A stretch of 64,000 bases of DNA from Sagittula sp048553715 (GTDB taxonomy: Bacteria > Pseudomonadota > Alphaproteobacteria > Rhodobacterales > Rhodobacteraceae): the NCBI RefSeq assembly GCF_048553715.1, contig NZ_JBLZNC010000001.1, positions 62,001-126,000 of the forward strand. The letters run 5' to 3'. The notes below the pieces were generated by a model. It was not told the DNA's origin. It made no database searches and saw nothing but the letters and a program-made list of their open reading frames with translations. A program made the position numbers and the translations under genes. Below, piece by piece: positions 43,831 through 53,368 of the stretch; within the stretch, counting starts at the first letter, position 1, and each line of letters starts with the position of its first letter.

Positions 43831-45660
43831 ATGCTGGACGACACCGATACAGCCATCGCGCGGATTGAAAACCTTCGGGTGGAATTCCAGACCAAGGCGG
43901 GCACCGTCGCGGGGGTCGAGGACGTTTCCTTTGACATCGGTCCGGGCGAGACGGTCTGTGTCGTGGGCGAATCGGGTTCGGGCAAATCGGTGTCCTCGCT
44001 GTCCTTGATGCGGTTGATCGAATACGGCGGCGGCACGATCGCGGGCGGGCGACTGGTCTTCGACAGCCGCGATCATGGCGAAATCGACCTCGCGACGCAG
44101 GATCAGGGCCGGATGCGCAATATCCGCGGCAATGAAATCGGCATGATCTTCCAAGAGCCGATGACCGCGTTGAACCCCGTCTTCACCGTGGGCCGCCAGT
44201 TGACCGAAGGGCTGCGCGTGCATCGCGGCATGTCCAAATCCGAAGCACGGGCCGAGGCGTTGAGCCTGCTCAAACAGGTGCGCATCCCGGAACCGGAGCG
44301 CCGTCTGGACCAATATCCGCACGAGCTGTCAGGCGGCATGCGCCAGCGGGTCGTGATCGCCATGGCCTTGGCCTGCAAGCCGCGCCTCTTGATCGCCGAC
44401 GAGCCGACAACCGCGCTGGATGTGACCATTCAGGCCGAAATTCTGGCGCTGATCGACCGGCTGAAACGTGAAACCGGCACCGCCGTGATGTTCATCACCC
44501 ATGACATGGCCGTCGTGGCGCAGATGGCGGATCGCGTGGTGGTCATGTTCCGCGGCAACAAGGTTGAAGAGGGCACTGTTCAGGAGATTTTTGAAAGCCC
44601 CAAGCACCCTTATACCAAGGCGCTTTTGGCCGCTGTCCCGCGTCTGGGAGAGATGAACGGCACCGATTTGCCCGCCCCGATGAAGCTGGTGGGACAGGCG
44701 GATCAGAACACCGATCCGATTCGCGGCAGCGATGAGGTTCTGCTGAAGGTGGAAAACCTCACCACCCGTTTCCCGGTCAAAGGTGGGCTGATGCGGCGGA
44801 CCGTGGCCAATGTCCACGCGGTCGAGGATGTCTCCTTCGAGGTGAAGAAGGGACAGACGCTCAGCCTTGTGGGCGAATCGGGCTGCGGGAAATCCACTGC
44901 AGGCCGTTCTCTTTTGCGACTGGTGGAGCCGCTGTCGGGCAAGATCAATCTCGACGGCACAGATGTGATGTCCCTGTCGCAGTCCGGACTGCGGGACGCG
45001 CGCCGCGAAATGCAGATGATCTTTCAGGATCCCTTTGCCTCGTTGAACCCGCAGCTGCAGCTGGCCGACCAAGTGGCCGAGCCGCTGGTCAATTACGGCG
45101 TCGGCAGCCGTTCGGAACGCGATGACCGCGTGGCGATGCTGTTTGACCGTGTGGAGCTGCCGCGCAGTTTTATGCAGCGCTACCCGCATGAATTGTCCGG
45201 TGGTCAGCGGCAGCGGATCGCGATTGCACGGGCCTTGGCACTGAACCCCAAGCTGATCGTAGCGGACGAGGCCGTGTCAGCGCTTGATGTGTCGGTGCAG
45301 GCGCAAGTGGTGAACCTGATGATGGAACTGCAGGCCGAGCTGGGGCTGGGCTATGTCTTTATCAGCCACGACATGGCGGTGGTCGAACGTGTCAGCCACA
45401 CGGTCGGCGTGATGTATCTGGGCCGGATCGTCGAGATCGGTCCGCGCCGCGCGGTGTTCGAGGACCCGCGCCACCCTTATACGCAGGCCTTGATGAAGGC
45501 CGTTCCCATCGCGGATCCGCAGCGACGCAAATCCGCCAAGGATCTGAACTTCAAGCCTATTCCCTCGCCCATCCACCCTGTTGGTCACGCGCCGGAACCC
45601 TCTGCCTATCAAGAGGTCAACCCGGGCCATTTCGTTCTGACGACCGACAGCGGATACTAA
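43831..45660 (+). CDS. Fused double ABC ATPase (DppD-DppF type)
   Basis: This single 609-residue protein carries both nucleotide-binding domains of a peptide-type importer. Domain 1 has Walker A GESGSGKS, signature LSGGMRQRV and Walker B LLIADEPTTALD. Domain 2 (from about residue 310) has GESGCGKS, LSGGQRQRI and LIVADEAVSALD. Each is followed by the oligopeptide C-terminal extension (HPYTKALLAAVPR, HPYTQALMKAVP). GGGGAGC precedes the ATG. It leads the plus-strand arm of the locus, 3 bases upstream of the argE-like gene. Confidence 0.95.
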   Translation: MLDDTDTAIARIENLRVEFQTKAGTVAGVEDVSFDIGPGETVCVVGESGSGKSVSSLSLMRLIEYGGGTIAGGRLVFDSRDHGEIDLATQDQGRMRNIRGNEIGMIFQEPMTALNPVFTVGRQLTEGLRVHRGMSKSEARAEALSLLKQVRIPEPERRLDQYPHELSGGMRQRVVIAMALACKPRLLIADEPTTALDVTIQAEILALIDRLKRETGTAVMFITHDMAVVAQMADRVVVMFRGNKVEEGTVQEIFESPKHPYTKALLAAVPRLGEMNGTDLPAPMKLVGQADQNTDPIRGSDEVLLKVENLTTRFPVKGGLMRRTVANVHAVEDVSFEVKKGQTLSLVGESGCGKSTAGRSLLRLVEPLSGKINLDGTDVMSLSQSGLRDARREMQMIFQDPFASLNPQLQLADQVAEPLVNYGVGSRSERDDRVAMLFDRVELPRSFMQRYPHELSGGQRQRIAIARALALNPKLIVADEAVSALDVSVQAQVVNLMMELQAELGLGYVFISHDMAVVERVSHTVGVMYLGRIVEIGPRRAVFEDPRHPYTQALMKAVPIADPQRRKSAKDLNFKPIPSPIHPVGHAPEPSAYQEVNPGHFVLTTDSGY

Positions 45661-45663
45661 AAC

Positions 45664-46824
45664 ATGCCAGACCGTCTTAGCCCGCGCGCCATTCTGGAAC
45701 GTCTGGTGGGATTTCCCACGGTCAGTAATCAGCCCAACCGTGCCCTGATCGATTGGGTGGCGGATTATTTGTCCGGCCATGGCATCACGCCGCAGGTGAT
45801 CGACAAACCCGGTGCGCCGGGATGGAAAGCGCTGTTTGCCCATGTAGGGCCGCAAACGCCCGGCGGGGTTGTGTTGTCGGGTCACACGGATGTGGTGCCC
45901 GTCGAAGGACAGGCGTGGTCGAGCGATCCTTTTGAGATGGTTGAACGCGACGGTCGTCTGTACGGGCGCGGCGCTTGTGACATGAAAGGGTTCGACGCGC
46001 TGGCGATCTGGGCCTTGGTCGAGGCGCAATATGCAGGCGTCTCGCGTCCGCTGCAGCTTGCGCTGAGCTATGACGAAGAGATCGGCTGCACTGGCGTGAT
46101 CGACCTGATCGACGCGATGGCAGAGCTCACGCGCGCTTCTGACGTGATCGTGGGCGAGCCTACGATGATGAAAGTCGTCACCGGCCATAAGGGGGGCTTG
46201 TCCTTCTGGGTGCATTTTCACGGGTTCGAGGTGCATTCCTCTATCCTGCACACCGGCGTCTCCGCGATCATGTGGGGGGCCAAGCTGATTGAATGGGCCA
46301 ACCAGATGAATGATGCGGCGGCCCGCCGCGTTCCTGCAGGTATGGCTGCGTCCTTCGACCCGCCGTACACGAATGTACACGTAGGCCCGATTTCCGGCGG
46401 CACCGCGCATAACATCACCGCCAAGGACTGTTCGTTCGGCTTGGGCTTTCGCGTGGTTCCGGGCGAAACGCTCGACCAGTATCGCGATGATTTAATGCGT
46501 GAAGTCAAGGCGTTAGAGGCGCAGATGAAAGCCGTCCGCGAGGAGGCGTGGATCGAGGTCACCGAACGGTTCACCCTGCCGCCCTTTGCACCCGTACAGG
46601 ATAATACGGCTGAAGGTCTGGCCCGTCGTCTGACCGGAGACAACTCCGACAATTTCGTCAGCTACGCGACCGAGGCCAGCCATTTCCAGACCGCCGGCTA
46701 CAAGGTCGCGGTCTGCGGTCCGGGCTCTATCGGTGTGGCGCATCAGCCCGATGAATACCTCAGCCTGTCGCAGCTTCAGGCGGGGGAGCAATTCATGCGC
46801 GATCTTGTCGCGGATCTGTCCTGA
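45664..46824 (+). CDS. argE: Acetylornithine deacetylase-like M20 peptidase
   Basis: This 386-residue M20 metallo-deacetylase has metal ligands H74 and D106, with catalytic D76 (LSGHTDVVPVEG) and the E138-E139 pair (SYDEEIGC). Close agreement with ArgE (GRGACDMKGFDALAIW, VGEPTMMKVVTGHKG) supports N-acetylornithine deacetylation, but in this group such genes often sit beside peptide importers and may act on other N-acyl amino acids. It follows the ATPase gene by 3 bases, so it is in the same operon. Confidence 0.85.
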   Translation: MPDRLSPRAILERLVGFPTVSNQPNRALIDWVADYLSGHGITPQVIDKPGAPGWKALFAHVGPQTPGGVVLSGHTDVVPVEGQAWSSDPFEMVERDGRLYGRGACDMKGFDALAIWALVEAQYAGVSRPLQLALSYDEEIGCTGVIDLIDAMAELTRASDVIVGEPTMMKVVTGHKGGLSFWVHFHGFEVHSSILHTGVSAIMWGAKLIEWANQMNDAAARRVPAGMAASFDPPYTNVHVGPISGGTAHNITAKDCSFGLGFRVVPGETLDQYRDDLMREVKALEAQMKAVREEAWIEVTERFTLPPFAPVQDNTAEGLARRLTGDNSDNFVSYATEASHFQTAGYKVAVCGPGSIGVAHQPDEYLSLSQLQAGEQFMRDLVADLS

Positions 46825-46960
46825 CGGGTGCGCAAAGAATCGACATATAAGCTCTTTTGATCAAACATACTGCGGCAGATGCTTGCGCTTGGCATGTATC
46901 TCGCTAGGCTCCGCGCCAATGGCCGAAGGGCCGCGCAAGACACGCTCATAGGAGACAGAT

Positions 46961-48121
46961 ATGCCCGTCAAAAATCGTTTCGCCGAACTTCAGGCCGAGA
47001 TCACAGAATGGCGCCGCGACATCCACCAACATCCTGAAATCCTTTTTGAAACGCATCGCACCAGCGCTTTGGTTGCGGAGAAATTGCGCGCCTTTGGCTG
47101 TGATAATGTGGTGACGGGGCTGGGCCGGACCGGGGTGGTCGGCGTGATCAAAGGCCGCGGGTCGAGCGATAAGGTCATCGGTTTGCGCGCGGACATGGAT
47201 GCGCTGCCAATCCACGAGACCACGGGGCTGGACTACGCGTCCAAGACCGACGGGGCCATGCATGCCTGCGGCCATGACGGCCACACGGCGATGCTGTTGG
47301 GGGCCGCGCAGTACCTTTCCGAGACCCGCAACTTTGATGGTACGGTCGTGGTCATTTTCCAACCTGCCGAAGAGGGCGGCGGCGGCGGCAAGGAGATGTG
47401 TGACGACGGTTTGATGGACCGTTTCGGCATTCAGGAAGTCTATGGCATGCACAACTGGCCGGGCATGCCCGTGGGGGCCTTTGCAATCCGTCCGGGCGCG
47501 TTTTTTGCAGCGGCGGACCATCTGGAGATCACCGTGACGGGCAAAGGTGGCCATGCGGCGAAACCGCATGAGACAGTGGATCCGACCGTATGCGCCGCGC
47601 AGATTGTTACGGCGTTGCAGACAATTGCCAGCCGCAACGCCGATCCGGTCAGCCAGATCGTCGTCTCGATCTGCTCGTTCCAGACGTCATCTAAGTCCTA
47701 CAACGTGATCCCGTCCTCGGTCGAGCTGATGGGGACCGTCCGCACGATGTCCAACGAAAACCGTGACTTGGCGGAAAAGCGGATCGCGGAAATCTGTAAC
47801 GGCGTGGCCTCGGCCATGGGGGCAGAGGTCGACGTGCGCTACAAACGCAACTACCCGGTCATGGCAAACCACGCCGATCAGACCGAATTCGCGGCCGATG
47901 TGGCACGCTCCGTGGCGGGCAAGTGTGACGAGGCACCGCTGGTCATGGGCGGCGAGGATTTCGCCTTTATGCTCGAAGAACGTCCCGGCGCCTATATTCT
48001 GGTGGGCAACGGCGACACCGCCCCGGTGCATCACCCGGAATACAACTTCAACGACGAGGCCATTCCGGCGGGCTGTTCGTGGTGGGCGGAAATTGTCGAG
48101 CAGCGCATGCCGTTGAACTGA
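46961..48121 (+). CDS. M20 amidohydrolase (hippurate hydrolase-like)
   Basis: This 386-residue enzyme of the M20D amidohydrolase group has motifs GLRADMDALPIHE, HACGHDGHTAMLLGAA and QPAEEGGGGGKEM. These match hippurate hydrolase / N-acyl-L-amino-acid amidohydrolase / IAA-amino-acid hydrolase proteins. It is cytosolic, with no signal peptide. It lies 136 bases after argE in the same direction and ends at a strong hairpin. Together with the importer it suggests uptake and hydrolysis of N-acylated amino acids or peptides (inference). Confidence 0.88.
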   Translation: MPVKNRFAELQAEITEWRRDIHQHPEILFETHRTSALVAEKLRAFGCDNVVTGLGRTGVVGVIKGRGSSDKVIGLRADMDALPIHETTGLDYASKTDGAMHACGHDGHTAMLLGAAQYLSETRNFDGTVVVIFQPAEEGGGGGKEMCDDGLMDRFGIQEVYGMHNWPGMPVGAFAIRPGAFFAAADHLEITVTGKGGHAAKPHETVDPTVCAAQIVTALQTIASRNADPVSQIVVSICSFQTSSKSYNVIPSSVELMGTVRTMSNENRDLAEKRIAEICNGVASAMGAEVDVRYKRNYPVMANHADQTEFAADVARSVAGKCDEAPLVMGGEDFAFMLEERPGAYILVGNGDTAPVHHPEYNFNDEAIPAGCSWWAEIVEQRMPLN

Positions 48122-48129
48122 CGACAACG

Positions 48130-48156
48130 GGGGGCGGTGTGCCGCCCCCTGTTTCT
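48130..48156 (+). terminator. Terminator after the M20 amidohydrolase
   Basis: GGGGGCGG pairs with CCGCCCCC around TGTG, followed by TGTTTCTTTC, nine bases past the amidohydrolase stop. Confidence 0.7.
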
Positions 48157-48198
48157 TTCGCTCTGGCGGTGGCGGGCGCGGGGCGATACACAGCCGCT

Positions 48199-48999
48199 AT
48201 GACCCAGACCGTCAATATCATGTGCATCAAGTGGGGCACGCTCTTTGGCCCCGAATATGTCAACCGCCTGTATTCAGGTGTACGGCGCAACATCAGCCGC
48301 CCTGTCCGGTTCATTTGCATGACCGAGCACGGCGAGGGGCTGCACCCCGACATCGAAGTGATCGATCTGCCGAACGAACCCTATGCCGAGCCGATGAATG
48401 CGGCCTTGGCGGTGGCGAACCGGCAAGGTGCCATGCGCAAAACATCGCTGTTTCGCAAAGGGTTGATCCCCGATCTTGAAGGCCCTGTTTTGGGGTTTGA
48501 TCTGGACGTGGTGATCACGGGTAATCTGGATGACATCCATGATCTTGCACCGGGCACTGTCGCGATGCGCCATGACTGGACCGAAAAACGCAAGGGCCGT
48601 CCCACAGGGCATGGGTCTGTGTTCCGGTTTGATCCGGCGGAGCACGGGTTTCTGTACGATGAGCTCGCGCAGAACCCCTATGCAGAGGTGGAACAGGCCC
48701 GTGGGTCGGAGCAGCGCTATACCTCGCACAAGGCGATGGATCGCGGCGTTTTCACATATATTCCAGAGGATTGGGTGGTGTCGTTCAAGTATGACTGTAA
48801 CCCGTTCCCGACCAACTATTTGCGCGCGCCGCGTCTGCCTGACGACGCGCGGGTCGTGTGCTTTCACGGGCGTCCGAAGATGACCGATGCCATCGACGGC
48901 TGGACCGGCTCTGTCATCCGGTATTCCAAGCCCTGCGGCTGGCTGCGCGATCACTGGATCGACCGGGCGCGCGCCGATTTAGGGGATAAGTGGGCCTAG
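48199..48999 (+). CDS. Glycosyltransferase-like protein (GT-A fold suspected)
   Basis: This 266-residue cytosolic protein begins with a beta strand and has a putative nucleotide-sugar metal motif LGFDLDVVITGNLDD (a DxD-like element) near residue 105. MRKTSLFRKGLI lies before it and CFHGRPKM near the end. This pattern resembles GT-A glycosyltransferases of the glycogenin/LpsA-like type, but I cannot name donor or acceptor. It starts 43 bases after the upstream terminator hairpin and is a single gene. Confidence 0.7.
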   Translation: MTQTVNIMCIKWGTLFGPEYVNRLYSGVRRNISRPVRFICMTEHGEGLHPDIEVIDLPNEPYAEPMNAALAVANRQGAMRKTSLFRKGLIPDLEGPVLGFDLDVVITGNLDDIHDLAPGTVAMRHDWTEKRKGRPTGHGSVFRFDPAEHGFLYDELAQNPYAEVEQARGSEQRYTSHKAMDRGVFTYIPEDWVVSFKYDCNPFPTNYLRAPRLPDDARVVCFHGRPKMTDAIDGWTGSVIRYSKPCGWLRDHWIDRARADLGDKWA

Positions 49000-49123
49000 C
49001 CCAATGTTTTCGAGGGTGTCGTAATGCTGCCGATCCACTGGCGCGGTGAACGGCATCCCCTTGCTCCCGCAGACAAATGCACTGTATGAGCAAGGCCATA
49101 GTTTTATAAAGGAGAGCAGCGTC

Positions 49124-50386
49124 ATGGCACGTCGCGTTGTCGTCACCGGACTGGGATTGGTCACGCCGCTGGCCTGTGGTGTGGAAGAAACCTGGAGCCG
49201 TCTGTTGGATGGCCAGTCGGGCGCGGGCACGATCTCGCGCTGGGATGCCAGCCATCTGGCCACGGATTACGCCTGCGAGGTGCCCTTTGGGGATGGCTCC
49301 GATGGCACCTTTAACATCGACGATTGGATGGACAAGAAAGAGGCCCGCAAGGTCGATACGTTCATCCAGTTCGGGATTGCCGCCGCAGAGCAGGCGGTCA
49401 AGGATTCAGGCTGGGCACCCACCGACGAAGAGGACCTTCTGCGCACCGGCGTGCTGATCGGGTCGGGCATCGGTGGTCTGGCGTCGATTGCCGACACCGC
49501 TGTGATGATCAAGGAAAAGGGGCCGCGTCGCGTGTCCCCGTTCTTTATCCCGGGCGCGCTGATCAACCTGATTTCCGGCAACGTGTCGATCCGGCACGGG
49601 TTCAAAGGGCCGAACCATTCCGTCGTCACCGCCTGCTCGACCGGCGCACATGCCATCGGTGATGCGACCCGTTTGATCAAATACGGCGATGCGGATGTTA
49701 TGGTTGCCGGTGGGGCCGAGGCCGCGATCTGCGAAATCGGCATCGCGGGCTTTAACGCCTGCAAAGCGCTGTCGACCAAGCGCAAGGACGACCCCAAGGC
49801 GGCCAGCCGTCCCTATGACGCCGACCGCGACGGTTTTGTCATGGGCGAGGGCGCAGGCGTTGTGATCCTTGAGGAATACGAACACGCCAAGGCGCGCGGC
49901 GCCAAGATCTATGCCGAGGTCTGCGGTTACGGTCTGTCCGGCGATGCCTATCACATCACGGCCCCGTCCGAGGATGGCGAAGGCGGCGAGCGGTCCATGA
50001 AAGCGGCGCTGAAGGACGCGGGGATCGACCCGTCGTCGCTGGACTACATCAACGCCCACGGCACATCGACAATGGCCGACACGATCGAGCTTGGCGCAGT
50101 TGAGCGTTTGCTGGGCGAGGCGGCCGCAAAGGTCACCATGTCCTCGACCAAATCGGCGACGGGCCACCTGCTGGGCGCTGCTGGCGCGATCGAGGCGATC
50201 TTTTCGATCCTTGCGATCCGCGATCAGGTCGCGCCGCCGACGATCAACCTCGACAACCCGGCCGTGGAGACGGCCATTGATCTGGCTCCGAATGCCAAAC
50301 GAGAGCGGGACATCGCCTATGCCTTGTCCAACAGCTTTGGTTTTGGCGGGACAAATGCCAGTGTCATTTTCGGCAAGGTAGACTGA
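49124..50386 (+). CDS. fabF: 3-oxoacyl-ACP synthase II
   Basis: FabF elongates acyl-ACP chains by condensation with malonyl-ACP. The 420-residue thiolase-fold protein has the Cys-His-His triad: C171 (VTACSTGAHA), H312 (NAHGTST) and H348 (KSATGHLLGAAGA). AAGGAGAG precedes ATG 49124. fabG and acpP are not immediately upstream, so this copy is split from the usual fab cluster. mltG follows after 64 bases. Confidence 0.96.
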   Translation: MARRVVVTGLGLVTPLACGVEETWSRLLDGQSGAGTISRWDASHLATDYACEVPFGDGSDGTFNIDDWMDKKEARKVDTFIQFGIAAAEQAVKDSGWAPTDEEDLLRTGVLIGSGIGGLASIADTAVMIKEKGPRRVSPFFIPGALINLISGNVSIRHGFKGPNHSVVTACSTGAHAIGDATRLIKYGDADVMVAGGAEAAICEIGIAGFNACKALSTKRKDDPKAASRPYDADRDGFVMGEGAGVVILEEYEHAKARGAKIYAEVCGYGLSGDAYHITAPSEDGEGGERSMKAALKDAGIDPSSLDYINAHGTSTMADTIELGAVERLLGEAAAKVTMSSTKSATGHLLGAAGAIEAIFSILAIRDQVAPPTINLDNPAVETAIDLAPNAKRERDIAYALSNSFGFGGTNASVIFGKVD

Positions 50387-50404
50387 GACCCGAATGGGGC
50401 AGGC

Positions 50405-50427
50405 CCCCGACCTTTGCGGGTCGGGGC
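50405..50427 (+). other. Hairpin between fabF and mltG
   Basis: CCCCGACC pairs with GGTCGGGG around a short loop. No T-run follows, so it is more likely to affect message stability or partial read-through than to terminate fully. Confidence 0.45.
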
Positions 50428-50450
50428 GCACAGACAAAAGGGCATTTATC

Positions 50451-51608
50451 ATGTGGCGCAGTATCGCCTCTAACGCGTTGACCTTGATGGTTGTCGCGTT
50501 GTTTCTTTTTGGTGGCATCCTGATGTGGGCGCGCGGTGAATACAGTGCCGAAGGGCCGCTTGCCGCACCGATCTGTCTGGAGGTCCCGCGCGGGTCCAAC
50601 ATGCGTCGCGTGTCGGACAATCTGTCAGAGCAGGGCGCGGTGTCCAGCGGGTTCATGTTCCGCGTCGGTGCCGATTACGCAGACAAGACATCGCAACTGA
50701 AGGCGGGCAGCTACCTGATCCCCGAGGGGGCGTCGATGGCGGAGATCACCGATGTGATCACCCGCGGCGGCGCATCGACCTGTGGCACCGAAGTGGTTTA
50801 CCGCATCGGTGTGACCCGTGCGACGGTTCAGGTCCGTCAGATCGATCCGGCGACCGGGCGCTATGAAACGATGGCGCAGTTTGACCCGGCCTCGGAAGAG
50901 GCGCCGGCGGAATACACCGAAGTGCGCGAGGCAGGTGACACCCGCTACCGCGTGGCCCTGGCCGAGGGTGTGACCAGTTGGCAGGTGGTCGAGGAACTCA
51001 AAGCGATCGATATTCTCGAAGGCGAGGTGGAGGTGCCCGAAGAGGGCAAGCTTGCGCCGGACAGCTACGAGGTATCGCCCGGTGACAGCCGCGCCAGCGT
51101 GCTTGAGCGGATGGAGACGTCGCAGGAGCGTATCCTGGCCGAAGCCTGGGCGAACCGCGCGGATGGCCTGCCGTTGGAAACCCCCGAAGAGGCGCTGATC
51201 CTTGCCTCGATCATCGAAAAGGAAACCGGAAACGCCGAGGAGCGTGGGGTGGTTGCGTCGGTGTTCACCAACCGTCTGGAACGCGGGATGCGGCTGCAGA
51301 CCGACCCGACGGTGATTTATGGTGTGACCGAAGGCAAGGGCGTGCTGGGACGAGGTCTGCGCCAATCCGAGCTGCGGCGGGAAACGCCCTGGAATACCTA
51401 TGTCATCGCCGGTCTGCCGCCGACCCCGATTGCCAACCCCGGTCGCGCGTCGATCGAGGCGGCGTTGGATCCCGACAACACCGACTACATCTATTTTGTC
51501 GCGCGGACGCTGGATCCGTCGGACGGGCACCTGTTTGCGGAAACGCTGGACGAGCATAACCGCAATGTCGCGGCCTATCGCGCGCTGGAGCGTGCACGCG
51601 ACAACTGA
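50451..51608 (+). CDS. mltG: Endolytic murein transglycosylase MltG
   Basis: MltG (385 residues) cuts nascent glycan strands at the inner membrane and is thought to end chain growth. It has an N-terminal membrane helix (residues 9-26), a LysM-like region, and the YceG catalytic domain with Glu E258 in LASIIEKETGN. Family motifs LQTDPTVIYGV and TPWNTYVIAGLPPTPIANPG follow. It is longer than E. coli MltG because of a segment around residues 110-165. Confidence 0.95.
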   Translation: MWRSIASNALTLMVVALFLFGGILMWARGEYSAEGPLAAPICLEVPRGSNMRRVSDNLSEQGAVSSGFMFRVGADYADKTSQLKAGSYLIPEGASMAEITDVITRGGASTCGTEVVYRIGVTRATVQVRQIDPATGRYETMAQFDPASEEAPAEYTEVREAGDTRYRVALAEGVTSWQVVEELKAIDILEGEVEVPEEGKLAPDSYEVSPGDSRASVLERMETSQERILAEAWANRADGLPLETPEEALILASIIEKETGNAEERGVVASVFTNRLERGMRLQTDPTVIYGVTEGKGVLGRGLRQSELRRETPWNTYVIAGLPPTPIANPGRASIEAALDPDNTDYIYFVARTLDPSDGHLFAETLDEHNRNVAAYRALERARDN

Positions 51609-51681
51609 GGGATGAATGGGTCGGGGCGGCTCTCTTGGCTGCGCCAATTCGCCCGCCCACCGACCCATTCGCCACGACAGA

Positions 51682-51708
51682 AGCAGCTCCCGAGGGGGCT
51701 GCTTTTTG
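51682..51708 (+). terminator. Rho-independent terminator after mltG
   Basis: AGCAGCTCC pairs with GGGGCTGCT (one wobble) around a tetraloop and runs into TTTT, about 75 bases past the mltG stop. Confidence 0.85.
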
Positions 51709-51877
51709 CGTTGGGGGCTAGGCAGGCAGGGGAAAGGTTGCTAACACCGCAGCATGAACCGCGTAGCCACCATCATTTGCTGCATTACCCGCTGAACCAT
51801 TCGGCGGGCCGGTCTTCTATTCCCTCTCAGAGTTGAAGTTGCTAAGCCCGCCGGGAGCCACCGCCCGAGGACGTGCC

Positions 51878-53239
51878 ATGGATATCAAGCTGACCAATTC
51901 CCGGACCCGATCGAAGGAGGTCTTTGCCCCGATCGATCCGAATAACGTGCGCATGTATGTCTGTGGCCCGACGGTCTATGACCGCGCTCATCTGGGCAAC
52001 GCGCGTCCGGCGATTGTGTTCGATGTGCTGGCGCGACTTCTGCGCCACGTCTATGGCGCGGATCACGTGACTTATGTGCGCAACTTCACCGACGTGGACG
52101 ACAAGATCAACGCCCGGGCGGCCGAGAGCGGCCGGTCGATTGCGGATATCACCGCCGAGACCACGCAATGGTATCTTGATGACATTGGCGCGGTCGGGGT
52201 TCTGGAACCCGATCACATGCCGCGCGCCACCGCATATATCGCCGAGATGATCGCCATGATCGCAGGGCTGGTCGAGAGCGGCCATGCTTATGCGGCTGAG
52301 GGGCATGTCCTGTTCGCGGTCGACTCGTGGAAAGACGGCTACGGCGCGCTGTCGGGGCGGTCCTTGGACGATATGATCGCAGGCGCGCGGGTTGAGGTCG
52401 CGCCCTATAAGCGCAATCCGATGGATTTCGTTTTGTGGAAGCCGTCGGATGCGGACACGCCAGGGTGGGACAGCCCTTGGGGACGGGGACGGCCCGGTTG
52501 GCATATCGAATGCTCGGCCATGTCCAAAGCTTTGTTGGGTGAGGTGTTCGACATTCACGGCGGCGGCAATGATCTACTGTTCCCGCACCATGAGAACGAG
52601 ATCGCGCAAAGCTGCTGTGCGAACGGGACCGACCGGATGGCCAATGTCTGGCTGCACAACGAAATGCTGCAGGTCGAGGGCAAGAAAATGTCCAAGTCCT
52701 TGGGCAATTTCTTTACCGTGCGGGACCTTCTGGATCAGGGCGTTGCCGGTGAGGTGATCCGTTTCGTGATGCTGTCGACGCATTACCGCCGGCCTATGGA
52801 CTGGACGGCGGAGAAGGCGGCTGAGGCCGCGATGCATCTGAGGAAGTGGTATGCGTTGGTTGACGGGGTGGCACCGGGGAAGGCTGACGGCGTTGTCGCG
52901 GCATTGGCCGATGATCTGAATACGGCGGGCGCCATTGCCGAACTGCACCGTTTGGCGGGGCTCAAGGATGCGGCCGGATTGCGGGCAGGCTTGGCCGTGA
53001 TGGGGTTGATCGGTGAGGCCGTTCCTGATTGGGCCAAGACGCCGGATGTGGACCTGTCGCGCTATGCTGCTCAACTGGCTGCGGCGCGGGATGCCGCGAT
53101 GCAGTCGAAGGATTTCTCGGCGGTGGATGCACTCAAGCAAGCGTTGGTCGCCGCAGGGGTGGAGGTGCGCATGTCCAAGGCCGGTGTCGAACTGGTGCCG
53201 GGCGCGCAGTTCGATGCCTCCAAGCTGGACGCGCTGTGA
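51878..53239 (+). CDS. cysS: Cysteinyl-tRNA synthetase
   Basis: This class I synthetase charges tRNA(Cys), 453 residues. The HIGH-type motif is in CGPTVYDRAHLGNAR, zinc-site residues include WHIECSAM and GGNDLLFPHHENE, and KMSKS appears as GKKMSKSLGNF. The start ATG 51878 follows GAGGACG; the in-frame frame opening at 51833 adds non-conserved residues. Full family length. Confidence 0.97.
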   Translation: MDIKLTNSRTRSKEVFAPIDPNNVRMYVCGPTVYDRAHLGNARPAIVFDVLARLLRHVYGADHVTYVRNFTDVDDKINARAAESGRSIADITAETTQWYLDDIGAVGVLEPDHMPRATAYIAEMIAMIAGLVESGHAYAAEGHVLFAVDSWKDGYGALSGRSLDDMIAGARVEVAPYKRNPMDFVLWKPSDADTPGWDSPWGRGRPGWHIECSAMSKALLGEVFDIHGGGNDLLFPHHENEIAQSCCANGTDRMANVWLHNEMLQVEGKKMSKSLGNFFTVRDLLDQGVAGEVIRFVMLSTHYRRPMDWTAEKAAEAAMHLRKWYALVDGVAPGKADGVVAALADDLNTAGAIAELHRLAGLKDAAGLRAGLAVMGLIGEAVPDWAKTPDVDLSRYAAQLAAARDAAMQSKDFSAVDALKQALVAAGVEVRMSKAGVELVPGAQFDASKLDAL

Positions 53240-53368
53240 CGTCGGGATGTTTGTGGGGCGGCGTTGTGTTCCGGCCCACCGCGGCGCGTTTGAGGCGCGT
53301 GGGAATTAGGTATTTGGACCAAGGAAAAGCAGGGGACGTGGTGCGCGGCCCTGAGGGGGGAGCCGGTG

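Noticed and set aside
49000..49123. Possible acpP upstream of fabF
   Set aside because: Only 124 bases, with no frame containing the DSL phosphopantetheine motif.
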